Assembly (NCBI GenBank): GCA_021768085.1
Contig: JAETOJ010000027.1
Location: 1 to 33,476 of the forward strand
DNA length: 33,476 bases
Origin: Bacillota bacterium
GTDB taxonomy: Bacteria > Bacillota > Clostridia > Oscillospirales > Oscillospiraceae
Reading direction: 5' to 3'
Made by a program: the position numbers and the translations under genes. The notes under the pieces were generated by a model, which did no database searches, was not told the DNA's origin, and was given only the letters and a program-made list of their open reading frames with translations. Below, piece by piece: positions 6,691 to 14,121 of the stretch. The stretch's first letter is position 1. Each line of letters opens with the position of its first letter.

Positions 6691-7467
6691 TCAAAACAGT
6701 CTGTAATTCAGCGCTTCATCCAACATGGACCATCGAAAAACCCTATCATCTGCCCAAATCAGGCCCGCGTCCTCCATCTGAAAGCGCCGTTCATAATCGT
6801 GTACCGTGTGGCCGTCCGAATGAAACGACCTTGGGCTCTCTGCGTCCCATTTCAGCATGAGCGCCCAATATTCCGGGTAATTTTTTCGCAGAATCCTTAA
6901 CTGCCGAACTCCTTGATAATGGCAAAACCAGCACCCGCCACGTTCACCGTTTTCATAAATCGGTGAAAGAAGTCCGTTCTTTTCGCACCATGTCCTGCAC
7001 TGTTGTTCTGTCCACCCTGCTTCTACTAACGGACTTCTTTTTGTATCTGTCAGATTGTGGAAACGTCCAGGTTCGTCAACCGCAATCCCTAAATAAGAAA
7101 TACAATCTTTTTTGAGCTTGTTCATGGGGTTTACTTTTAACTCACTGTTGCACCAATTTCTTATAATTCCAGGGAATCCGGTTATTTTCCCTCGATATTT
7201 CTCGTTTTTACCTTCACAAATCTTATAGAAACGCTCTTGGTAGCTGTATTTTGAACGGACGTGTTCTACTGTAATCCCCCATCGTTCCTTTATGATGGCA
7301 TCCGCTTGTTTCTTAAACTCAACCATCGGTGGCAGGTCCGCAGGAATCGTGTCTGTCGCCCAAATCTCCGCATGGATAATGCGGTCCAGCGGCCAGCCCA
7401 ATTCTTCGATTGCTCCCAGGCAGGCCAGCGAATCCTTCCCGTAGGACAGCGAAAGAATATACTCCAT
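6691..7467 (-). CDS. PAPS reductase family (PP-loop) phage protein
   Basis: The N-terminus LSLSYGKDSLACL (residues 6-18) is the PP-loop of the adenine-nucleotide alpha-hydrolase fold, in the form common to phosphoadenosine phosphosulfate reductase-like proteins. Asp-rich and aromatic residues follow (HAEIWATD), then IIRNWCNSELK (Cys106) and CWFC at 179-182, which may bind iron-sulfur or zinc. The family includes sulfate-assimilation enzymes and DndC-type DNA phosphorothioation proteins. The phage members are mostly uncharacterised. The middle of the gene is visibly richer in A+T than its neighbours, hinting at separate acquisition. AGGGG upstream supports the ATG. Its true substrate is unknown. 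Confidence 0.8.
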   Translation of the reverse strand: MEYILSLSYGKDSLACLGAIEELGWPLDRIIHAEIWATDTIPADLPPMVEFKKQADAIIKERWGITVEHVRSKYSYQERFYKICEGKNEKYRGKITGFPGIIRNWCNSELKVNPMNKLKKDCISYLGIAVDEPGRFHNLTDTKRSPLVEAGWTEQQCRTWCEKNGLLSPIYENGERGGCWFCHYQGVRQLRILRKNYPEYWALMLKWDAESPRSFHSDGHTVHDYERRFQMEDAGLIWADDRVFRWSMLDEALNYRLF

Positions 7468-7479
7468 TTTCCCCTGCCC

Positions 7480-7905
7480 CTATATGAAAAGCGCGTTTCT
7501 ACATTTCGCCGCAATCAGCCCGCCTTGTATCATTTCCAGCCACTCTTCTTTCGTGGCCTTAATGTCTGCAAACACGGTATCATTCTCGGCGCACCAGTCG
7601 GCCAGTTCCTCCGGCGTTTTGAATACCGGGCTTCTCGGCTCGCCCTCCGACGTTGTGCCCCAAAGCTGCCAGCCCTCGCCCTCCGGCGGGTCCACCTTGA
7701 AATGCTTCCTCCAGTCCGGGCACGGGCTGTCGTCCTGGATGTGCTTGTAAACCTTCGGTGGAATACCCATGACGCGGGCGAACTCCTGGCACCGTTCGCA
7801 TCCGCCCTCGTAATCTTCGTGACAGAATACAATTTGATAGCCGTACCACACCTTATGCAGAGGATAGTCAAAGTCCAGCGGGACGCGCTTAACCTCTCTT
7901 CCCAC
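7480..7905 (-). CDS. Hypothetical prophage protein starting near REVKRVPLDFDYP (141 aa)
   Basis: The stretch REVKRVPLDFDYPLHKVWYG followed by cysteine pairs (HEDYEGGCERCQEF) and the pattern EGEGWQLWGTTSEGEPRSPVF is familiar from conserved hypothetical proteins in Firmicutes phages. There CxxC and the tryptophan-rich middle are typical, but no function is known. GTG codons at 7911 (overlapping the upstream stop as GTGA) and 7905 are both possible starts. I prefer 7905 because AGGGGG then has an 8-base spacer. The C-terminus includes an acidic helix (TKEEWLEMIQGG). Confidence 0.68.
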   Translation of the reverse strand: MGREVKRVPLDFDYPLHKVWYGYQIVFCHEDYEGGCERCQEFARVMGIPPKVYKHIQDDSPCPDWRKHFKVDPPEGEGWQLWGTTSEGEPRSPVFKTPEELADWCAENDTVFADIKATKEEWLEMIQGGLIAAKCRNALFI

Positions 7906-7907
7906 AC

Positions 7908-8297
7908 TCACCGCCCCCTGTTCCACGTTTCATCAATCAACTTGTGGCAGGCGTCCGGGCCGATGTCGCCCACCCAAGTTTCCAGCGCCTCGCGCTTCTC
8001 CTTGCGCTCGTACTTGTCCATCACGTCGTAGTCTGGCTCCAGCGTCTCCCGGTTGAAGTAGCCGATGCAGGTATGGCTTGCCGTACAAAGCCCGGCGCGG
8101 ACAACGATGCACCCGCTCATTCCCAGGTCCGGGCTGATGGAGACGCCCATGTTTCCCATCCGCATTGTGAAGAACCCTTCCAGGTACGTTCCCCGGTCCG
8201 GCTCCAGGCCCTTTGCCGTCCCGAACTCCTGGACGGCCAGCGCCCGCGCCGTTTTCAGCGTCAGCCGGAAGCCGCCGGGGTAACTCTTTTTAGCCAT
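7908..8297 (-). CDS. Hypothetical prophage protein (129 aa)
   Basis: The protein starts MAKKSYPGGFRLTLKTARAL and contains a Gly/Met-rich centre (FFTMRMGNMGVSISPDLGM) and two cysteines around CTASHTC. A GGGAG lies upstream and the start overlaps the end of the upstream zinc-cluster gene by 8 nt. The C-terminal part is helical and charged. I do not recognise the family; it belongs to the same leftward operon. Confidence 0.65.
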   Translation of the reverse strand: MAKKSYPGGFRLTLKTARALAVQEFGTAKGLEPDRGTYLEGFFTMRMGNMGVSISPDLGMSGCIVVRAGLCTASHTCIGYFNRETLEPDYDVMDKYERKEKREALETWVGDIGPDACHKLIDETWNRGR

Positions 8298-8970
8298 CGT
8301 CCACCGCTCCCTTCTGCTTCTCCCGCTCCGCCACGTTCAGGCGCTTTACCTCCTCCATTGCGGCCTTGTAGTCGTCGTAGACCTTTATTGTTTTTCCACC
8401 GTCTGTTTTGACCATATCGTGGAAGTCCGCTTGCCGAATCTGCAAGCTGCCGCCGTACCGCTCCGTGCTGTTCGTCTGCTTAAACGTGAGCGACATTCCA
8501 TATTGGTTTACGTCGATTCTTTCCAACACCCACTTTGCGACGGAGTAGACGGTAGTTTCTCCGACAACTTCCTTTTCGCGCCAGTTTCCTTTGCACCTGG
8601 GGCAAGGATATTCAATGCCCTTAATGGTCACTTTCCCCGTGTTGTCACAGCAGACACAGGGCGCGCGGGTTTCCTTCCGCTTCTCTGCCACGGTGTAATA
8701 CTCTCGGTTCCACAGAACAGGGAACGCCGCCTTGATTCTTACCGTCAGGCCCGGCACTTCGCCCTCCTTGCTGCCCAGCATCAGCCACCACAGCGGATTG
8801 TACCGCTTGTCCTGGTGCGGGCATCGCTTCCCGTCGCAGTTCTCCCGCTCGCAGGAATCACAGAACGCCCGGTGAAATTCCTTGTCCCATGGCCCGGTCG
8901 CCACGGGGAGAGAGGCCAAAAACTCGCCCAGCGCCTCCGGGGACGCCGTGATTTTCTCAAAGTTGGTCAC
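8290..8970 (-). CDS. Prophage protein with two cysteine clusters, zinc-ribbon-like (226 aa)
   Basis: The chosen GTG at 8970 overlaps the stop of the HTH gene as GTGA and has GGAGG upstream. The frame is open for longer, but only across that gene. An N-terminal cluster FCDSCERENCDGKRCPHQ (about residues 38-55) looks like a metal site. A second, PCVCCDNTGKVTIKG then YPCPRCKG, has the paired CxxC layout of a DnaJ-type zinc ribbon. The C-terminal half contains a YGGSLQIRQADFHDMV segment of unknown type. DNA- or protein-binding is plausible; no named family. Confidence 0.7.
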   Translation of the reverse strand: MTNFEKITASPEALGEFLASLPVATGPWDKEFHRAFCDSCERENCDGKRCPHQDKRYNPLWWLMLGSKEGEVPGLTVRIKAAFPVLWNREYYTVAEKRKETRAPCVCCDNTGKVTIKGIEYPCPRCKGNWREKEVVGETTVYSVAKWVLERIDVNQYGMSLTFKQTNSTERYGGSLQIRQADFHDMVKTDGGKTIKVYDDYKAAMEEVKRLNVAEREKQKGAVDDG

Positions 8971-9254
8971 GCCTGCTTCGCCTCCTTCTGTTCCGTTTCC
9001 CTCTTCGGGCGGCGTCCACGGTTCCGCAAGTTCCTCTGGTACACGGTTTCCCCCCGCTCGGCGCTGTACGCAGGCCGGAAGTTCTCGTCCAACACCACGC
9101 CTCCCTTGCCGTCCGCCTCCTGGCCTCGTTTCAGTTCCGTATAGACGGTACACTGGCTGATTTCCAGCGCGGCGGCAATCTTGACCGGGGAAGCGTTGCG
9201 CCTCCACATCAATTCAATTTTCCTGCGGTCCTCCAGCGTCAAAGTTCTCACCAT
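8967..9254 (-). CDS. Helix-turn-helix protein, IS30-N-terminus-like, at the head of the prophage operon
   Basis: The N-terminal part LTLEDRRKIELMWRRNASPV, then KIAAALEISQCTVYTELKRG, is a clear helix-turn-helix. Together with NFRPAYSAERGE and RNRGRRPKRE it resembles the DNA-binding head of IS30-type transposases, without any DDE catalytic domain. At 95 aa it is a complete small protein rather than a broken transposase, and similar stand-alone versions occur in phages. AAGGGG precedes the ATG at 9254; an in-frame GTG lies at 9260. As first gene of the leftward array it may regulate the module. Regulation is inference. Confidence 0.72.
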   Translation of the reverse strand: MVRTLTLEDRRKIELMWRRNASPVKIAAALEISQCTVYTELKRGQEADGKGGVVLDENFRPAYSAERGETVYQRNLRNRGRRPKRETEQKEAKQA

Positions 9255-9281
9255 AATCACCCCTTTTCCCCGTTTCAGCCC

Positions 9282-9333
9282 TCGTCAGGGTAAAAAAATA
9301 ATGCAGAAAAAGGTCAAATAACCTTTTCTGCAT
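9282..9333 (-). terminator. Leftward rho-independent terminator
   Basis: ATGCAGAAAA-A-GGT (9301-9314) pairs with ACC-TTTTCTGCAT (9321-9333) as a 13-bp stem with one bulged A and a CAAATA loop. On the minus strand the stem is followed by TTATTTTTTT (complement of about 9291-9300). It would stop transcripts arriving from the phosphoesterase/permease operon before they enter the prophage module. Confidence 0.65.
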
Positions 9334-9738
9334 TTAATCTACTACTCCAGCAAAAATTGATAGGAACACAGCCGTTGTATTTTAAGCAAAAGAGCCGTGC
9401 AGGTTGGAAATGCCGTGATAAAGCATCCCTTTATGATTACAGTGTGGCAGATTTTTCCCGGATCTATCCCGGTCAAAAGTAAACGGGGCTTACCAGCCGG
9501 TGGGATCCCACCGACGGATAAGCCCCGTTTACTTTTGACCACATAACCGATTACAGATGTGCCTGGAACGCTCGGGAACGCTGCGCTATGGCAAATAAAA
9601 CTGGTTGAACGCGGCTAAAAGGCATTATAAGCCACACAAAAAGGTTTCCTCCCGGCGGTGATGTCGAAAAAGTATGATGAAACATATGCAGTGTCACACG
9701 ATAGGTGAAGCCGGTTCTTTTCAAAATAGTGAGAGATG
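9334..9738. other. Intergenic stretch without a convincing gene
   Basis: About 400 bases at the border between the GC-rich prophage module and the lower-GC block. Apart from the large hairpin at 9471-9540 I see no coding-like frame with a ribosome-binding site. The short open frames here show no recognisable protein sequence, and one exists only because the inverted repeat is open. It may be the remnant of an insertion or recombination border. Confidence 0.5.
9471..9540. repeat. 70-bp near-perfect hairpin with 22-bp inverted arms
   Basis: GGTCAAAAGTAAACGGGGCT plus TA (9471-9492) is exactly complementary to the segment at 9519-9540. Between them lies a second perfect palindrome, CGGTGGGATCCCACCG (9498-9513), separated from the arms by two unpaired 5-nt stretches. 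The arm sequence, with its GGTCAAAAGT core, is reminiscent of the terminal and subterminal repeats of IS21-like insertion sequences, but I cannot confirm that. It has no T-run in either direction, so a terminator role is unlikely. It could be a small non-autonomous element or a joined pair of IS ends. Confidence 0.85.
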
Positions 9739-10773
9739 TCACCCGTGGAGAAGAAGGTTTGCCCCTCTGACTCGCGTTGACACCACCGATCCGATCGGCA
9801 CCATCGCAATATCCACATTCCCGTCTGCGCTCCTTGTAATAAGCGTGCCGCCTCTCTGAATATAGCTTTTCTTGATATTTTTATAACCAAGGTAATCAAC
9901 GGACATGCCATAGGTCATCTGAATCCCCTTGTATACAAGGGACAGTGTATTTAAGTGATCATGCCCGCAGAATATCCACTTGATGACGCCATTCTCTGCG
10001 GCCCTGTCAAAAAATGTACTCTTAAACTTGGAAATGCCGAAATACTCGTCCTTCTCGGCAATACTTCCATGTCGGTAAAGGACCGCTTTGTCACCAAGCT
10101 TCATTTTCTCATAAGCTTCTTTAAACTCTCGAAGTGGCATATGGAAAAACGCCATCGCTTTTATGTCCGGATTGTCCTGTTTCAGTGCAGTTAGGCGTTC
10201 CATGCACCAATCGACCTGATCGTCATGGATCCGATCAAAACCACTGAAAAACCAGCCGCCTTCTCCGTACATATTGGAATCCAGCATAACCAGAGGGAGA
10301 AGGACGTTCCCGGATTCATCCACTAATTCGATGAGGAAATTTCCCACGCCTGTAAGATTTTTCCGGCCCTCCGCAAAGATACAATAGTTCCCTTGCTTGT
10401 ATAATCCAGCTAATTCTTCTTTGTCGCAGGCCGAAAGCAGTTCACAGTCATGGTTGCCAAAAACCAGTGTATAAGGCAGTTCAAAGCTATCCAGAAATTC
10501 CATTAGCTTTTTAGCTTGTTTTCCGTTATTCAAAGTTCCCGTCTTTGGCAAAAACGGGAATATTAAATCGCCGGTGAGAACGATCAGATGGGGGTTTGCT
10601 TTTTTCATGATCTTTCTGACCGCATCCAGCGCGAGCCTGTCCATTCCCCTGGAGAGCAGGCCAAACCCCAGGTGCAAATCAGTCAACTGCAAAATTCTGA
10701 AATCCGCGTCTTTCGGTATGCTAATTGTGAAGGTTTCAGCATCTACCTGTTTGAATTGATCTGAGCAATACAT
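9739..10773 (-). CDS. Calcineurin-like metallophosphoesterase (344 aa)
   Basis: All motifs of the dimetal phosphoesterase fold are present in order: LTDLHLG (Asp32, His34), LTGDLIF (Asp69), FGNHD (106-110 region), FFHMP (His211) and CGHDHLN (270-274). The protein therefore probably hydrolyses a phosphomono- or diester; the substrate cannot be told. It most resembles single-domain cytoplasmic phosphoesterases of the purple-acid-phosphatase-like group; I see no signal peptide. AGGAGG precedes the ATG. It follows the permease gene by 9 bases and is surely cotranscribed with it. GC is lower than in the flanking prophage and housekeeping genes. Confidence 0.88.
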   Translation of the reverse strand: MYCSDQFKQVDAETFTISIPKDADFRILQLTDLHLGFGLLSRGMDRLALDAVRKIMKKANPHLIVLTGDLIFPFLPKTGTLNNGKQAKKLMEFLDSFELPYTLVFGNHDCELLSACDKEELAGLYKQGNYCIFAEGRKNLTGVGNFLIELVDESGNVLLPLVMLDSNMYGEGGWFFSGFDRIHDDQVDWCMERLTALKQDNPDIKAMAFFHMPLREFKEAYEKMKLGDKAVLYRHGSIAEKDEYFGISKFKSTFFDRAAENGVIKWIFCGHDHLNTLSLVYKGIQMTYGMSVDYLGYKNIKKSYIQRGGTLITRSADGNVDIAMVPIGSVVSTRVRGANLLLHG

Positions 10774-10782
10774 GAAATCCTC

Positions 10783-11937
10783 CTAACTTAACGGGACAAG
10801 GGAGCCTATGGCCGACACGACCGTTGAGATCACCATCAGAATCTGAAATGGGGCGGTTCCGATCACACCGCAGATTGGGCTTATACCGGCCTTCCTTCTT
10901 GACTTCCCATAGGTGAGCACAAGCATAATGCTCACTAACACCACCACGCCGCTCATGATCCGGGTCAAGATAATAAAGCTGTTTACCCCAAACATCGCAA
11001 ACAGGATGCATGGAATGGTGGCAATCAGCCAGCTGATCCGATTTCCTGCGTTGATCTGCTCATGCACTACGTCACGTAGGGCCAAGGTATTGGACCAGAA
11101 TGTTGTCAGCAGCGCAAACAGGGAGAAGATCCCGGCCAGAATGACGGCCCACTTACCAATGCTCTCGCCAAGCTGCATATAGGCAAGCTCTTTGTTGATC
11201 TCACCGTTTGTTCCAAGCAATACCGACATTGTCACGATCAGTACAAAAACAGAGGACAGGCCGAAACCGATCAAGATAGATTTCCTGATCTTGTGTGGGT
11301 TTCCATCCAATCCTTTTACCACTTGAATGACCGCCTGATTGGCTGAGGTCGCAAACACAACCATACTGTAAAGCGCCAGCAGATTGTTCCAGTGAAATTC
11401 TGAGGGATGCAGGGGATTGACTGGATGCAGCAATGCGCCCACCGTCATGGCCGCTACAATGCCGATCAGAAGTATGACGGCATATTTTTGTGCAATGCCA
11501 ACCGCTTTCATCCCCATGAATACTACACAGCCCGCAATCACATAATAAACAAGTTGGGCTGCCCACATAGGCATTCCAAACCAGTTTGTAAATATCTGTG
11601 CGCCGCCGTTAATATTTCCACTTACTCCGACCATGATGGCCAGGCCATACACCACAAACACAACCCAGCTGAACACTTTCTTGGCTGTGCCATGGAACAA
11701 TTCGCCCTCAAAACTTTTGACCAGCTGCGCGCCGCCGTTGTTATAAGAGAGCTCTGCAATGATCAGATGCAGGATCACATTGATGAGATAGGCAAGTGCC
11801 ACCATCCACACCACATCCAAGGTGCTGTTCTTTGTGGCCAGATAGGGCACCGCAATGATTCCGGTTCCGATACTGTTCCCTACAATCATACAAATTGCTT
11901 CAAATGTAGTCAGCTTTGCCTCTGATTTAATTTCCAT
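10783..11937 (-). CDS. APC-superfamily amino-acid permease, aromatic amino-acid transporter-like (384 aa)
   Basis: The protein begins with a short soluble stretch and the signature GNSIGTGIIAVPYLA (about residues 20-34), the unwound first helix of APC-fold transporters. About eleven hydrophobic segments follow. The size and the early GxGIxxxPY pattern fit the hydroxy/aromatic amino-acid permease branch better than the 12-helix APC branch. A promoter (TTGATC-17-TAGAAT) lies just upstream and AGGAGA precedes the ATG. It forms an operon with the phosphoesterase. The transported compound is not known, and coupling to the phosphoesterase is unexplained. Confidence 0.82.
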   Translation of the reverse strand: MEIKSEAKLTTFEAICMIVGNSIGTGIIAVPYLATKNSTLDVVWMVALAYLINVILHLIIAELSYNNGGAQLVKSFEGELFHGTAKKVFSWVVFVVYGLAIMVGVSGNINGGAQIFTNWFGMPMWAAQLVYYVIAGCVVFMGMKAVGIAQKYAVILLIGIVAAMTVGALLHPVNPLHPSEFHWNNLLALYSMVVFATSANQAVIQVVKGLDGNPHKIRKSILIGFGLSSVFVLIVTMSVLLGTNGEINKELAYMQLGESIGKWAVILAGIFSLFALLTTFWSNTLALRDVVHEQINAGNRISWLIATIPCILFAMFGVNSFIILTRIMSGVVVLVSIMLVLTYGKSRRKAGISPICGVIGTAPFQILMVISTVVSAIGSLVPLS

Positions 11938-11990
11938 AACCTATATCTCCTGTTGTTTTGTGGATAGTCAATGAAGTGACCTGCCCAGAA

Positions 11991-12019
11991 ATTCTACCTC
12001 AATACTATGGCTGGATCAA
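11991..12019 (-). promoter_or_regulatory. Promoter of the permease-phosphoesterase operon
   Basis: On the minus strand TTGATC (12019-12014) and TAGAAT (11996-11991) are 17 bases apart, matching the sigma-A consensus at four and five of six positions. The predicted start lies about 45 bases before the permease ATG at 11937. The -35 box sits directly after the stop of the SIR2 gene, with no terminator between, so readthrough from that gene is also possible. Confidence 0.6.
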
Positions 12020-12022
12020 TAG

Positions 12023-13972
12023 TTACCCTTTCCGCAATAGCATAAGCTTTTTTCGAATTTTCCATAATTGATAGATTTGGGCTAACTCTATTTTTTTCCC
12101 ACGAAACCCCATGAAAATCATTTGAAAGATTCTATTGACGATGGTTTTTCCGGCATCGAACAGGTTTGGGGTTTCCATGCAGATGTTCCACTCATGCCGA
12201 AGATTACCGTAGCAGCCAGTCCTGGAATCACCGGAACTGGTTCCGAGGATTGCGCATATGGCATTATGCTGTCTGCAAAGGCTTAAATAATACGTTCTAT
12301 ACAGAAAATGATTGAACGGATAAGCTAATAGGCGATCGATATGGCATAGCAATGCCTTTAGCTGCTGCTCTATTTTCGGTCTGGAAAATACCAATATAGC
12401 CCACTTTATGAAAAGCTTTTTTGTTTGCTTGCCACAGAGATAATGAACCGTACTCCGCTCCACGTGCTCTTGCGCAGAGTCGCTGCTGCCACATTCCAAA
12501 ATGTGGCAGGTCTGGGTGACATACGATTCAATCAATTGAGCTGGTGCGCTGTGCCCCCAGCCCATATAGGGTGAAAGATCTGTTTGATGGGATCGGTTCC
12601 ATTTTGCGACAAGTGGTTTTAGCTCCTGGATGATGCGCCGATAGGACTTCTTTTTACTGTGCCAATTATTGTAAAAAATGTCATCTATAATGCGGTCGTT
12701 CATCTGGCCAGTAGGCTGTGCCATTTTTTGCAACGTCACTTGATCGGCAGCGTCATTTTTCCAGTCCTCATAGATTGTTTCCAGCCGCGCTACCCAGTCT
12801 GGATAGAACCAGTTTAGACTGATGTTGAGTTGAGATAAGAGACGCAGCATATTCAAAAATTGGAATTTCTCTACTTGGTCAGTGTCAAGGAGCAAAGTCG
12901 TTTTTTGCAAAGCCTCTTGCATATGTGCATAAGCCGTTCCTGGAATTTTGGAGAGATTTTTTGAACAACTTATGCCAGCACAGAGGCCAATGTGTTTAAA
13001 GAACGTTTCTGTGGTGCCATAACAGATGATTTGCTGTTGAAACGGGTCCAAGAGGTACTGATAGTTTTTTCCCCTGCTGCTTTCCCGTACACAGTCATCA
13101 ACTGTTGGGCAATAATGCAAATATATGGCTTTTCCAGGATAGTGATCTTCCCGTAATTCCTGAAAAAACGGTTGAACATCAAAAAAGTCCGATCCGCTAT
13201 ATCCAAGAAAAATGATATCGTAGCCAGCTTGAAAACATTGCTTTAATTTATTTTGAAAAGTTTCCGATAAGCCCTTAGAAACATTGTTTATTGTGGCGCC
13301 AAGATTTTTTTCAATATCGCAGTCAGTTGCAACTCCGTGAAAATGGTAGGCGTATTGTCCGTTCCCGCAATCAATGGCTTTTACCCCATCAACAACAACG
13401 GGGGCATTCAGAAGTGTTTTTTCCACTCCAAGGGCTTTTTCGATGCAGGTATCAAAATTAGATGTAACGACTAAGGAGCCAGCCTTTACGAACTCGGCAA
13501 TCCAATGATGGTAGATATTTGGCTCTGCATCGGCAAAATGGGCCAGGGCTTGAATGCTTGACTGCCGGGCATATGCCTTCTGATTTTCTGCTTTGTGAAA
13601 GCGGATGTCTCGAAACTCCTGATCAAGTTTATTCATTTCACCGATGATAAACTCCAGCCTTGGCCGCTCACGGGCCATTCCATTTTTGACATCTTCAATT
13701 GTATAGGTGCGGTGGGAAGTAACCTCATGCCAGTAGCCATTTTGGATTGAATCACGGATACTTGGTATGTGATTGTTCCACAAAGCAATCAATTGCTCTG
13801 CGTACTCCTTGCCGAGCATGGCATGCAAATATGCATCTGTTAGCTCATTTCCCAACGGAAGATTGCAGGGAGTGAGGTGGCTCACACCTGCACCGACCCA
13901 AAAAATAGTTTTGTGCGGATCAATGGTTGGGAAGGCAGTGTGCCCGGAGGACAAAATAATATCTTCGCGCAT
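12023..13972 (-). CDS. SIR2-domain protein with long helical C-terminus, candidate defence protein (649 aa)
   Basis: Residues 20-330 show the SIR2-like NAD-binding motifs: FWVGAGVS (24-31), VVTSNFD (168-174), YHFHG (209-213) and FLGYSGSD (255-262). The Asn and Asp of TSNFD and the His of HFHG are the positions expected in NAD-cleaving SIR2 enzymes. The remaining 320 residues are rich in aromatic and charged residues and appear all-helical, with no domain I can name. This layout (N-terminal SIR2, C-terminal helical sensor) is that of bacterial antiphage NADases such as ThsA- and DSR-type proteins, but it is not clearly any of them. GAGGAGA precedes the ATG. GC is low, suggesting transfer. Confidence 0.78.
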   Translation of the reverse strand: MREDIILSSGHTAFPTIDPHKTIFWVGAGVSHLTPCNLPLGNELTDAYLHAMLGKEYAEQLIALWNNHIPSIRDSIQNGYWHEVTSHRTYTIEDVKNGMARERPRLEFIIGEMNKLDQEFRDIRFHKAENQKAYARQSSIQALAHFADAEPNIYHHWIAEFVKAGSLVVTSNFDTCIEKALGVEKTLLNAPVVVDGVKAIDCGNGQYAYHFHGVATDCDIEKNLGATINNVSKGLSETFQNKLKQCFQAGYDIIFLGYSGSDFFDVQPFFQELREDHYPGKAIYLHYCPTVDDCVRESSRGKNYQYLLDPFQQQIICYGTTETFFKHIGLCAGISCSKNLSKIPGTAYAHMQEALQKTTLLLDTDQVEKFQFLNMLRLLSQLNISLNWFYPDWVARLETIYEDWKNDAADQVTLQKMAQPTGQMNDRIIDDIFYNNWHSKKKSYRRIIQELKPLVAKWNRSHQTDLSPYMGWGHSAPAQLIESYVTQTCHILECGSSDSAQEHVERSTVHYLCGKQTKKLFIKWAILVFSRPKIEQQLKALLCHIDRLLAYPFNHFLYRTYYLSLCRQHNAICAILGTSSGDSRTGCYGNLRHEWNICMETPNLFDAGKTIVNRIFQMIFMGFRGKKIELAQIYQLWKIRKKLMLLRKG

Positions 13973-13990
13973 AAAACGATCTCCTCACTT

Positions 13991-14032
13991 ACTTGACCTG
14001 CTATTACGAGGTATTTCAGCAGGTTACCAAGT
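13991..14032. promoter_or_regulatory. Imperfect dyad in the SIR2 leader
   Basis: ACTTG-ACCTGCT (13991-14002) mirrors AGCAGGT-TAC-CAAGT (14018-14032), giving 7-bp and 5-bp stems with a 3-nt bulge and a 15-nt loop. It lies between the predicted promoter and the ATG at 13972, about 20 bases from the start codon. It could be an mRNA hairpin or an operator; there is no T-run, so it is not a plain terminator. Confidence 0.45.
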
Positions 14033-14092
14033 CCAATTAAATCCACGGGGGTGAGTTTCTTTTTTCTGCCACAGGTCTAACCTCTTGAAGCT

Positions 14093-14121
14093 ATTGTAAC
14101 AGATATTATAAAGATTGGAAA
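14093..14121 (-). promoter_or_regulatory. Likely promoter of the SIR2 gene
   Basis: TTTCCA (14121-14116) and TACAAT (14098-14093) on the minus strand are 17 bases apart, in an AT-rich stretch. A TATAAT also occurs at 14110-14105 but lacks a good -35. The predicted leader is about 110 nt. Confidence 0.45.

Noticed and set aside
9342..9542. Minus-strand 66-aa frame
   Set aside because: Much of it is the translated 70-bp hairpin; no SD and no protein features.
9551..9911. Two minus-strand frames beyond the phosphoesterase stop
   Set aside because: They overlap the phosphoesterase end or each other and have no recognisable content.
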